The position numbers and the translations under genes are program-made. From Ornithodoros turicata (lineage: Eukaryota; Arthropoda; Arachnida; Ixodida; Argasidae), in the NCBI RefSeq assembly GCF_037126465.1, contig NC_088207.1:47550143-47614142 (forward strand): a stretch of 64,000 nt of DNA, given 5' to 3'. The notes beneath the pieces were generated by a model, which searched no databases, had not been told where the DNA came from, and worked only from the letters and a program-made list of their open reading frames with translations. This document shows, piece by piece, positions 54,310 to 63,800 of the stretch. The stretch's first letter is position 1; each line of letters begins with the position of its first letter.

Positions 54310-54990
54310 AAAATAAAACTAAGCAGGCCGCGTATCGAACCACTGCCCTCGAAAGCTCCACCATCGCCACCAGTGGGCCAACTATGCCCGTAGCTATCAC
54401 CTTCAGGAATAAAGATACAGACGCTTCGCAGGCCACATTCAGCTTGTCAATACTTCTTTTGGAAGCAACAGCTTCTGTTGGGAACAACATTGGACCGACC
54501 CACAGTTGTGCACAAAGTTGCAAAGCGTAAGAGACAACTTCAGGAGCGGCGGAACGGGGGGGGGGGGGACAAGGGTACACTGTCCCCCCTGATATTCCTA
54601 AGGGGGGCGCAAAATCGTCATTACCACGAGGTGGAAAAGGGCTCAAGTGGGCTAATTCAAAATATCTCAGGGACATTGGGGGGGGGGGGGCGCCAACCAG
54701 GGGCTTGTTCCCCCTGAACTCAAAGCGTTCCGCCGCCCCTGGACAACTTCACCTTTCATGTCAGACATGGGCATTTTCTGCAGAACCCATTGTTTTGGCC
54801 AAGTACGAGAAAAATAGCACACCAATGCATTCTGCCTCGAAGCCAACACGGCGAAAATAAGTCCTCCAGGAACAAAACTGTGACGTTCTTGCGCTTCCAT
54901 TCCACTTGTACACCATCGAAGGGCCTCTCGCAGCAACACCCATGTGTGGGCATTTCTTTCTAAAGCTCAGGGTCAACAGATATTCTAACA
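54310..54990 (-). other. unrecognised minus-strand frame interrupted by a hAT MITE
   Basis: If the MITE at 54541-54741 and one TSD copy are ignored, the minus strand stays open from about 54955 to 54310 (some 140 codons): WVLLREALRWCTSGMEAQER, GGLIFAVLASRQNALVCYFS, SDMKGEVVSYALQLCAQLWV and LNVACEASVSLFLKVIATGI. It looks protein-like, perhaps a piece of a DNA-transposon transposase, but I cannot name a family. Confidence 0.4.
54541..54741. mobile_element. 201-bp hAT-type MITE with 8-bp TSD
   Basis: The ends CAGGAGCGGCGGAACG and CGTTCCGCCGCCCCTG are inverted with one mismatch. GACAACTT is duplicated exactly at 54533-54540 and 54742-54749. The interior is dominated by G and C runs (14 and 13 G). 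Confidence 0.85.
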
Positions 54991-55084
54991 AAACCAGATG
55001 GAATGCATTGCTTCAATGGAGGGCAGAGAGTACGTCGGTCAAGCCAACTTTAAGAAGCTGTGTCCTGCATTTCTGGGAATGACT

Positions 55085-56227
55085 CCACGCCCGTTCTTGA
55101 CACTCGCTTCCCGCCGCCCTACTTTCAACCTCCTTCGCTCCATGGCTCACCCAGTCCCCAGCCTGACTTCTCCGCCTACGCGCAATCATGAACCACCTGC
55201 GCCCCCAACTAGAGCCCACCATCCGCGGATGGAAGCGGATATCCGCGGATATCCGCAAGATACTTGCGGATTGGGATGAAAATTTAGGACTTTCTGCGGT
55301 GTGCGGATCGGATGCGGAAGGCTTGACGTCGGATGCGGATCGGGTGCGGTTGCGAAAGCAGCGGATCGGTAGCGGATCGGATGCGGATATACCGCGTGCT
55401 GTAATCTTTCCACCAGCAATTTATTGGTATTGCGCGCCGAGAGCGAGCGCATGCTCGGGTACACCTTTGACCGTGCACGGCCAAGACGGGAGAGGAGGCA
55501 TTCTGGCGTCTCGAACCACGCGAGCACCGTCATGATAGCGTTCCACGCGTCCCAGAAGTCTCTCCATATCGCGTTTGTTGAACTGTTGTTGAAAGGTTTT
55601 ACTTTGCTTGTCGTCGAGAGTCTTTCCGTGAGAGCACGGAGACATCCGAAATTATACCAACATGCGGTATTTACGCGTCATTCGAAACGTGCGGCTCTTG
55701 CGGATCGGATGCGGATGGTGCGTTTTGTTCAGCGGATCGGATGCGGATGTAAACTGTTGTGCATGATGCGGATCGGACGCGGATAACGTGTGCGCGGATG
55801 CGGGTCGGATGCGGATGCCAAAAATCTCATCCGCGCAGGGCTCTACCCCCAACCTCCTCGACCCGCTTCCCCCGCGTCCGGCCTATCAGCATCATCAGCT
55901 TGAGTCATCCTCCCACGTGTTCCTTCGGCACGATAGCGTCCGCGAGAGTCTCCAACCACCCTATGATGGCCCGTATCGCGTCCTCGAGAGGTCACCGAGG
56001 CATTTCCTCATTCAGCTCACCGGTCGAAACGAGACCATTTCCATCGATCGCTTAAAACCTGCATTTCTCGACGACGCTCCAGACTCACCTGCATCGATTC
56101 CCCACCCATCTCCAAACACTTCACCCCAAGCATCAACATCCCTCCGTTCGTGCCCCCGACAGGGCGTCCCCTCTTCGCACCGTATACTCTTGCGACCACT
56201 GTGCTTAGGTGGGAGCCCTGTAGCGTA
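55085..56227 (+). pseudogene. C-terminal end of CsRn1-like pol
   Basis: Gypsy sequence resumes with FFDTRFPPPYFQP-like reading near 55090, continues LHGSPSPQPDFSAYAQS and is split by the hAT at 55210-55845. It then reads SSHVFLRHDSVRESLQPPYD, GPYRVLERSPRHFLIQLTGR and ISIDRLKPAFLDD, the conserved post-integrase tail of this group, and ends LGGSPVA just at the 3' LTR start. A purine-rich AGGTGGGAG before the LTR is the likely polypurine tract. Confidence 0.78.
55210..55845. mobile_element. 636-bp hAT-type element with GGATCGGATGCGGAT repeats
   Basis: The ends TAGAGCCC...GCGGATG are inverted at both termini. CCCCCAAC is duplicated exactly at 55202-55209 and 55846-55853. Subterminal regions on both sides are packed with GCGGATCGGATGCGGAT-type repeats, possible transposase-binding sites. 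No complete transposase frame is visible. Confidence 0.82.
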
Positions 56228-56347
56228 ACAGCCATCAACATCGTCGCCTGCACTCATCTCACGCCGGCAAGCACTGCAATTCATTAAATATCAGTTGGGC
56301 ACTTGCCTATACCTTTCGAACGGTTGCTGTTCCTTTGTGTCCCGACA
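56219..56347 (+). repeat. 3' LTR of the CsRn1-like element
   Basis: It is 129 bp, starting TGTAGCGTAACAGCC directly after the polypurine tract and ending CCCGACA. Confidence 0.75.
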
Positions 56348-56351
56348 GGTT

Positions 56352-56779
56352 TATTCACCGACGTCACCTCGCACCCACACTGCAGGTCTCTCGAAGTTAT
56401 GTTCCCGTATTCGTTCTCTGCCATATGCTTTTTTGATGACTGTTAACGTGAAAAACATGGAACTTACTTGGATATATTACAAATCACACATCACAATAAC
56501 TTCGAAACACTAAATATACGGTGAGTGCGATATGGGTGATGGCTTGGATGCCATCTACAATGTAACGGCCGATGGCAGCACATCGGCCTGCTTGCAACAG
56601 TTGCGGTATCCTATGGATGACGTCATGTGAATAAACCCTATAATATATCTATGCCTGTAATGGGAGAAACGTCAGAAGAGTTGCTCCTGTGTCCTTGCTT
56701 CATGCGAAGAGGTAGGAGATGCTCCGCATGGCAACAGCAGACGACAGTGACATTTGAGCCTCGGGACATCAGAACCTGA
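56352..56779. other. no gene recognised
   Basis: No supported feature is present. Confidence 0.4.
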
Positions 56780-58437
56780 GGTCGGATTCACAAACACGAT
56801 CGTAAGTTACTGCTAAGATGCGCTAAGACGTCGTAGCTTGCGACGTGCGTACGACGGCGTCGTAAGCGCGAATCATAATGCTATCGTAGTGGAGAGGGTA
56901 CCCCCTTTGACGAGGAAGAGGAAGTTGCTCGCTTCCTGTCATGTGCACCTCGGAGAGAAACAGCCGAAGTGTGCGAGACGATGTTTTCGCTATGGTAACG
57001 ATGACGAAAATTTGTAATCGCACCAATAAGAGTCGTCCCATTAGAAGAAGACGAAGTAGTTCGTCCCAAATGTTTTGTTACTGCACGTGCTCTCGGTCTT
57101 TCGGTAGCCATAATGGATGCCATGCAATCACAGGCAAAACGCGTTCGATGACACAGCAAATATATTCCCAGTATGTTCGTCTCGGCGAGGGGGTGGGTGA
57201 GGATGTTTTGTAAGCGGTGTGTGGCACTCAGTTTTGCACCTTTTTCTGGCTTCTTTTGCCTTTCTTGCAGACAATTTGGAGGGGTGTTGGGGGTGTCTTA
57301 GCGGGGTGTAGGGCAGTGTTTCCCAAAGTGTGGTCCGCGGACCCCTGGGGGTCCGCGAGTGTGTCCGTGGGGGTCCGCTACCCTCTCTGACATTTCAGTG
57401 AGGATTTTCGTCCCCACAAACACGCGCTCGTACATGCTGCCCGATTTCCAAACACCTAGAACTTCCAAAATTGCTACAAGCATGCTTCAACGGCTGGCTT
57501 CTAATTTCTGATAGAAAAGTCCTGCAATGCACTTTTGTCCGCGTCATACACATACAAACAAGAAGAAGAAACCAGTCCGGAATCGTTTCTGAAGCTGTAT
57601 CGAAAGCACGCAGCAGCTGACGAAGTTGCTGGTTATGCACTGGCTAGCATGGGAAATACAGTGCGTCATATCGTTTTGCTTCGAGTTCGAACTGACTGAG
57701 AGTGTTCCTGTGTTTAGCGCATTTTAGATTTGGCAGCCTGCGGACCTCTTGCAGCGATGGTGGCACTACAAATGATACCTCTGTTTGGTATTATCAATCT
57801 TGAGAGTTGACAAGCAGTGCACCATCGAAGAAAAAGTACGGAATGGCGTAGCAGTGTGTTATCTTGGCTCGAAACTGAGCAGACAAACATGCAATTGCGT
57901 ACCCTGTAATATACCCTGTCGCGCATATTAAACGCGGTCTGCAATGCAGTGTACACAGCGCGTATCCCGGTATATTTGTGTGGGTGTGTGTGTGTGTGGG
58001 GGGGGGGGGGGTCCGTGAATTGGTTCTTATCGCTTCCGGGGGTCCGTCACTGGTCACTGGTCGACGCTGGTGCAGGGGATGCTTGAAAAATCCCTGCGAC
58101 CCGATTTTACGGAGTACAAAGTTGAAGCATTTGTTGAAGGTTACCAAGCAAAAAAGTGCCTCAATGTCACTTCGGGGATGGTCTCGAAGGTTCTGTGGCA
58201 AAGTGTAATGCGTTGGTGCGTATTACGGAGTCTTTGTTTCTCGTCACCAAATCCACCGCTGCCAAATAACGCCGCCATCTTTCTTCGTAAGACTGCTCGG
58301 GAGCTCTCGCAGGATTCCGCCGTAAGCTGCGAAGATTTTGCGACGCGCGCCCTTCGTGAATCTACACTTCGTCGTAACTTTCCCGTACGACGGAGTTACG
58401 ACAGGTTCCGTCGCACGAGCTCTTTGTGAATCCGACC
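56780..58437. mobile_element. Harbinger-like element remnant
   Basis: The ends GGTCGGATTCACAAA and TTTGTGAATCCGACC are perfect inverted repeats of 15 bp, of a type found at PIF/Harbinger termini. Near the right end the plus strand reads FTEYKVEAFVEGYQAKKCLN (about 58108-58170), which resembles the Myb/SANT-like start of the second Harbinger protein. Subterminal CGTCGTAAG/CTTACGACG motifs are abundant. The TSD is unclear. The centre is occupied by other repeat DNA (57311-58070). Confidence 0.6.
57311..58070. repeat. probable nested repeat with CAGTGTTTCCCAAAGTGTGG end
   Basis: The left edge, CAGTGTTTCCCAAAGTGTGG followed by tandem GGTCCGCG / GGGGGTCCGC motifs, is typical of hAT termini. A matching GGGGGTCCGTCACTGG lies near 58040-58055. 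Imperfect GGTGTAGG / GGTGCAGG might be a TSD. A (TG)n(G)n tract lies at about 57978-58011. Confidence 0.45.
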
Positions 58438-59983
58438 CCTGGCCGCAGCTTCGCTTCAGCGACATCAGACCGACGTTGGTCCAAGGTGCAGTGGCTCACT
58501 AATTTGCTTGCCAACCAAAAACCGACAACTGGCTGATGATTGGCAGCCGACAATTTCCACTTGGGAATGCAGACGACAGTAGTAAGTACTAACCCCAAGT
58601 TCTGCACAGGACTGGTCCACACAGTCCACTGGTTCACCATATTTTATTTAAATTATTCAATTTAAAGAGGCTCTACAGGGGTTGCTGTTTGTGGGTCTTA
58701 TGGGCTACTGGAAGCAGGTACATTCCGTACTCAATGTTCATTATTTCAAATACACTCACAATGCAACTGCAATGCAATGCAACGTGGGAAGAATTAAAAG
58801 TGTGCGCTATATCATGATGCGCGCTGATTGTGATAAAGAGTTTCGCCTCAAAATGATGAATAGATACGTCATAATGACAAAACGTCCCATCTGCCACTAC
58901 CGCATTCACACGTGCAACTCGGTAGTTCCACCCACGGCTCCACCCATAAGCAACCTTACGGCAATCGCAGAATGTGGGTTCGAATTCAACCCATGGTGTC
59001 TTTTCTTTAGCTGCTGTGTAACAAATCTCAGTCAATTTATTACGTCAAAAGATCACCATAATCTTCAATAAATGGCTATGTTCCTGGTTTCGGCTGACTG
59101 ACAGCATAGTTGCTGAATAGAGTTGCACCGTTTGAACGCTCCCTGATTACATGCCCGTTACCTTGTTGTGTGGCGGTATTAGCGAATGCTTCCACTACTA
59201 CAGATGCGCCCCGACGAGGCGTGTATCGCTACGCGTCACATCCAAGTTGGAGCTTCCCTCGCACCGTATTGATTGGACAAAGCAATGCGAGAAGAGACAG
59301 TTCCTACAATATGTTTCCTTTGATAATTGGAAGCACTGAGGGTGACGTACCTATGACATTTTGCGCCAGGAAGTAAAGATGAACCTCCAAACTAGCACCT
59401 TTATTAATGTTTTGGTTACAAATGGTGAACCGGGTGAATCTAGTTCCTGTTGCATTATTCAAATGATGATGGAATCTTTCGTGTCGTGAGTACATATTTT
59501 TGCACTTTAGTGCCCCTTTAAAGCAGTGCTCCATCTAAGTCAATGCTGAACCAGTGGACATTTGTTTGTGCCCCTTACAGAAGCAGGGGTTATAAAAAAA
59601 TAAGTAAATAGAAAGAGAGTGGACAGGGATAAACAATTTATTTGAAAATCAATGACGCCATCTTGAAGAAAGCGGTTGGGAGCTGCCTTGCTGCTCTTCC
59701 GCCAGCCATCATGGTTGCAGCGATTGACGACAGGTGGCTACCCGGGACACAGGTGGCTACCCGCTACCCGATATGTGCCTTCAGTGACATCGGAAACGCA
59801 CTGGTTCAGTCGCAGGCTCTTGTGATCTCCCGAGTGAATTCGGACAAAGACTTTGTGGCTTGCTGTTTTCCGCAGTTGTTGACAACGTTCCTGATCGACT
59901 AACAAATGGAACTGATTGACCTGCAATGTGACACCCGATAAGAACACGTTCGACGAAGTTGGTGCGACTCCATTTTATTCCTA
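58438..59983. other. no gene recognised
   Basis: Open frames of up to 129 codons on both strands (58673-59071) lack motifs and splice support. A local repeat, CAGGTGGCTACCCG, occurs twice at about 59732-59765. Confidence 0.4.
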
Positions 59984-60231
59984 CACTTTAAAAACAGAAC
60001 TCCACCGCATAGCATGCTGAAGGCCAACCATTACACAGAATGATACCTTTATCACTTTTGATTTGTAGAAAGCGCGGGGCGTATGCCTTTCGGGACACTT
60101 AATGTATCTGCATAAGTGCCCCGAAATGGCATACGCTTCCCGTTTTCACCAGCTCAATAGTGATAAAGGTCTCATATTGCACAATGGCTGGACGTCAGCG
60201 TGCTATGCGGTGAAGGTCTATTTTTAGAGTG
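59984..60231. repeat. GGCGTACGCC-family MITE, subfamily C
   Basis: It is a foldback from CACTTTAAAAACAGAACTCC to TCTATTTTTAGAGTG. The stem core is diverged (GGCGTATGCC and GGCATACGCT), but the arms still pair with each other, so substitutions are partly matched between the arms. Confidence 0.7.
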
Positions 60232-60429
60232 ATAGGTCGGACGAAAGTATCTCAAGGTACGTATGTTGTCGTGGACAAACCTGTTCATGTTCGGTACAGC
60301 ATACACCTAATAATAATAATAATTTGTGGCTTTACATCGTGCAACTGTGTCAACATACGTCTGAGAGCAGACGTTTACTTTGGTACTTTGGTACTTTTGG
60401 TAGTTGTGTACTGTTGTGCTCTTTGTGTT

Positions 60430-63229
60430 GATTGGTGATTTACCGCCTCTCCTAAATCAATGTTCAGCATAACTAATCCGCATATTGCTCTCAGGTATTA
60501 ATACGTTTGTGGTGCTTGGTTTAGCTTCTTGAATGAGAAGTTTATTGACATTAGGTCGCTTTGGCATGCTGGCAATTTTTCGTGGTTATTTATTGTTGCC
60601 CTTTTTGTGTCTGTTCGTGATTAATCGTGCCTTCTAATCCCATCTTCAGCATCATTGATTTGCAGGTTGCTTTGGACGTATGGTAAGTCTATGGTAATTT
60701 GCTTATCCCCTTTCAACGATATGTTTATTGAATATAGTCCAGAGGCCTGGAGTAGACATGTTTAATAAATTCAGCGCACCGGCGAGCAACAGAGTAAGCA
60801 ACATGAGACTTGACGTTTCGGGTCCCATACGGGTCCCATCATCACAAGTGAACCGTCTCGTCCAAAAACGTCATGTCTTATGTTGTTTACTATGTTGCTT
60901 ATTTATATTTATTATATTTATACTTATTATATTTATTAAAATATGATTCTTGGCGTTAGATTGCTCCAGCTGGCTGTGGTAATTGGCTTATACACTATCA
61001 GTGACATGTTTATTGGCATTAGATTGTTCTGAGTGGCTGGCACTTTTTTCACCGCATTTATTGTTGTGCTTTTTTATGTGCATTCGTGAACGATGGTGCC
61101 TGCTAATCCAATGTTCAGCAATTTGTAGGTTGTTCTTGGCCTTTGGTAAGTCTGTGGTAATTGGCTTATACACTTTCAGTGACATGTTTATTGGCGTTAG
61201 ATTGTTCTTTTGTCACTCTTTCATGCGCATTTATTCTTGTGCTTTTTCTGTGCATTCCTGACGATGGTGTCTCCTAATCCAATGATCAGCATCACTACTT
61301 TGCAGGTTGTTCTCGGCTTTTGGTTAGCCTGTGGTAAATGGCTTATCTCGTTTTAGTGACATGTTTATTGGCGTTACATTGCTCTGTCTGACTGGTACTT
61401 TTTCATGCGCATTTATTGTTGTGCTTTTTGTGTGCATTCCTGAATGATGGTGTCTCCTAATCCAATGTTCAGCATCACTAATTTGCAGGTTGTTCTCGGC
61501 TTTTGGTTAGCCTGTGATAAATTGCTTATCTCGTTTTAGTGACATGTTTATTGGCGTTACATTGCTCTGTCTGACTGGTACTTTTTCATGCGCATTTATT
61601 GTTATGCTTTTTGTGTGCATTCCTGAATGATGGTGTCTCCTAATCCAATGTTCAGCATCACTAATTTGCAGGTTGTTCTCGGCTTTTGGTTAGCCTGTGA
61701 TAAATTGCTTATCTCGTTTTAGTGACATGTTTATTGGCGTTACATTGCTCTGTCTGACTGGTACTTTTTCAAGCGCATTTATTGTTGTGCTTTTTGTGTG
61801 CATTCCTGAATGATGGTGTCTCCTAATCCAATGTTCAGCATCACTAATTTGCAGGTTGTTCTCGGCTTTTGGTTAGCCTGTGGTAAATGGCTCATCTCGT
61901 TTTAGTGACATGTTTATTGGCGTTACATTGCTCTGTCTGTCTGGTACTTTTCCATGCGCATTTATTGTTGTGCTTTTTGTGTGCATTCCTGAACGATGGT
62001 GTCTCCTAATCAAATGTTCAGCATCACTAATTTGCAGGTTGTTCTCGGCTTTTGGTTAGCCTGTGGTAAATGGCTTATCTCGTTTTAGTGACATGTTTAT
62101 TGGCGTTACATTGCTCTGTCTGACTGGTACATTTTCATACGCATTTATTGTTGTGCTTTTTGTGTGCATTCCTGAAGGATGGTGTCTCCTAATCCAATGT
62201 TCAGCATCACTAATTTGCAGGTTGTTCTCGGCTTTTGATTAGCCTGTGGTAAATGGCTTATCTCGTTTTGGTGACCCCTTTATTGGCGTTACATTGCTCT
62301 GTCTGACTGGCACTGTTTCATGCGGATTTATTGTTGTGCTTTTTGTGTGCATTCCTGAATGATGGTGTCTCCTAATCCAATGTTTTAGCATCACCAATTT
62401 GAAGGTTGTTCTCGGCTTTTGGTTAGCCTGTGGTAAATGGCTTATCTCGTTTTAGTGACATGTTTATTGGCGTTACATTGCTCTGTCTGACTGGTACTTT
62501 TTAATGCGCATTTATTGTTGTGCTTTTTGTGTGTATTCCTTAACCGATGGTGTCTCCTAATCCAATGTTCAGCATCACTAATTTGCAGGTTGTTCTCGGC
62601 TTTTGGTTAGCCTGTGGCAAATGGCTTGTCTCGTTTTAGTGACATATTTATTGAGCCTTACATTGCTCTGTCTGACTGGTACTTTTTCATGCGCATTAAT
62701 CGTTGTGCTTTTTGTGTGCATGCCTGAATCGATGGTGTCTCCTAATCCAATGTTCAGCATCACTAATTTGCAGGTTGTTCTCGGCTTTTGGTTAGCCTGT
62801 GATAAATTGCTTATCTCGTTTTAGTGACATGTTTATTGGCGTTACATTGCTCTGTCTGACTGGTACTTTTTCAAGCGCATTTATTGTTGTGCTTTTTGTG
62901 TGCATTCCTGAATGATGGTGTCTCCTAATCCAATGTTCAGCATCACTAATTTGCAGGTTGTTCTCGGCTTTTGGTTAGCCTGTGGTAAATGGCTCATCTC
63001 GTTTTAGTGACATGTTTATTGGCGTTACATTGCTCTGTCTGTCTGGTACTTTTCCATGCGCATTTATTGTTGTGCTTTTTGTGTGCATTCCTGAACGATG
63101 GTGTCTCCTAATCAAATGTTCAGCATCACTAATTTGCAGGTTGTTCTCGGCTTTTGGTTAGCCTGTGGTAAATGGTTTATCTCGTTTTAGTGACATGTTT
63201 ATTAGCGTTACATTCCTCTGTTTGACTGG
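60430..63229 (+). repeat. 183-bp satellite array, truncated by the assembly gap
   Basis: Monomers contain GACATGTTTATTGGCGTTAC, CTTTTTGTGTGCATTCCTGA and AATGTTCAGCATCACTAATT. Successive starts (61181, 61358, 61541, 61724, 61907, 62090, 62273, 62457, 62641, 62826, 63009, 63192) give a 183-bp period. The monomers at the left edge (60430-61180) are more diverged and one is interrupted at 60732-60950. The array runs into the N gap, so its true size is unknown. Confidence 0.9.
60732..60950. mobile_element. insertion in a satellite monomer with a hammerhead-like motif
   Basis: The satellite ATGTTTATTG/GCGTTAG is split by about 219 bp. The minus strand of the insert carries TGATGATGGGACCCGTATGG and then GACCCGAAACGTC, a CTGATGA-like box, a hairpin and GAAAC. 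A T/A-rich stretch (TTATTTATATTTATTATATT) precedes the right junction. Confidence 0.55.
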
Positions 63230-63329
63230 NNNNNNNNNNNNNNNNNNNNNNNNNNNNNNNNNNNNNNNNNNNNNNNNNNNNNNNNNNNNNNNNNNNNNNN
63301 NNNNNNNNNNNNNNNNNNNNNNNNNNNNN
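63230..63329. other. assembly gap of 100 N
   Basis: Exactly 100 N lie at the right edge of the satellite. The round number suggests a gap of unknown true length. Confidence 0.95.
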
Positions 63330-63436
63330 CGTTTCATTGCGTGCGGACGCGGGCGAGCGTCGGTTACCGTGGCAACAGACACGTGCGAGGTCTTTCGCAG
63401 CATACCATTTTATTTACTCGCTATTGATTAAAAGTA

Positions 63437-63460
63437 ATGGGAAGCAGATTTATACTTAAG
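63437..63460 (+). CDS. possible short first coding exon, weak
   Basis: An ATG at 63437 opens MGSRFILK and is followed by a canonical donor (AAG/GTGAGT). The upstream 100 bp is GC-rich with several CG dinucleotides, as in a promoter or 5' UTR. No following exon is visible in the window, and the minus-strand 3' UTR of the neighbouring exon may overlap, so this is only a candidate. Confidence 0.22.
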
Positions 63461-63644
63461 GTGAGTCTGCCAGCATTCGTGTGGCTACATACTGCACGTG
63501 CCGCAGGTGTATAGGACTGCGGATAATTTCGACCACCTATACACTAAACAAAGCTATTTACAAATACTAGTACTGTTTTGAGCGTTCAAAAGTTCACAGA
63601 GGGACCTATGCCCATTCCGCCGTATAGAATGCTATGTATACGCA

Positions 63645-63800
63645 CTAGTTCTCTGGCTGGAGAAGTGATTGAAGTACTTCGATAAACGCAGGGTGCTTGA
63701 TCGCGATGCTGGCGTCCATGCTGAGGGTTGTGATGTCCTGTAGAAAGGCTTTGATTGGCATCACCAGGGTGTTCATGCTCATCAGTGGCTGAATTGTGGT
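63645..63800 (-). CDS. candidate terminal exon of a host gene, minus strand
   Basis: On the minus strand an acceptor (TATTTTTCAACAG) precedes an open phase-0 segment of 51 codons ending TAG at 63645: TTIQPLMSMNTLVMPIKAFL, QDITTLSMDASIAIKHPAFI and EVLQSLLQPEN. The pattern of hydrophobic residues suggests two amphipathic helices. It has no similarity to any element in the window. An AATAAA lies about 230 bp downstream on the same strand (63409-63414). Upstream exons would lie beyond the right edge. I do not recognise the family. Confidence 0.5.
   Translation of the reverse strand, partial: TTIQPLMSMNTLVMPIKAFLQDITTLSMDASIAIKHPAFIEVLQSLLQPEN

Larger units (their letters stand above)
53085..55084. 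other. 2-kb non-gypsy block replacing the integrase core
   Basis: This block interrupts pol. It contains a Lys/Arg-rich stretch (about 53160-53230), a SINE-A fragment (53440-53560), AT-rich DNA, a minus-strand reading frame (54310-54990) and a hAT MITE (54541-54741). No TSD was found at its edges, so it may be an old nested transposon that has lost its ends, or the gypsy core may have been deleted. Confidence 0.55.
50096..56347 (+). mobile_element. CsRn1-like Ty3/gypsy retrotransposon with both LTRs and nested insertions
   Basis: The short LTRs (50096-50242 and 56219-56347) share TAACAGCCATCAACATCGTC, AATTCATTAAATATCAGTTG and CTGTTCCTTTGTGTCCCG. GGTT flanks both ends (50092-50095, 56348-56351), a plausible 4-bp TSD. 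The PBS fits tRNA-Trp, and gag retains part of a CHCC-type knuckle (CWYHRRF), both typical of the CsRn1 group. Pol is interrupted: the integrase core is absent, replaced by unrelated DNA at about 53085-55084, and a hAT element sits at 55210-55845. Confidence 0.85.

Noticed and set aside
54541..54741. G-quadruplex regulatory site
   Set aside because: The G runs are internal to a hAT MITE and single long homopolymers; no evidence of a regulatory role.
58673..59071. Overlapping 120-129 codon frames on both strands
   Set aside because: Mutually overlapping frames without motifs or splice signals; likely chance.
60430..63229. Coding frames across the satellite
   Set aside because: Frames recur every 183 bp because the DNA is tandem; they carry no protein features.
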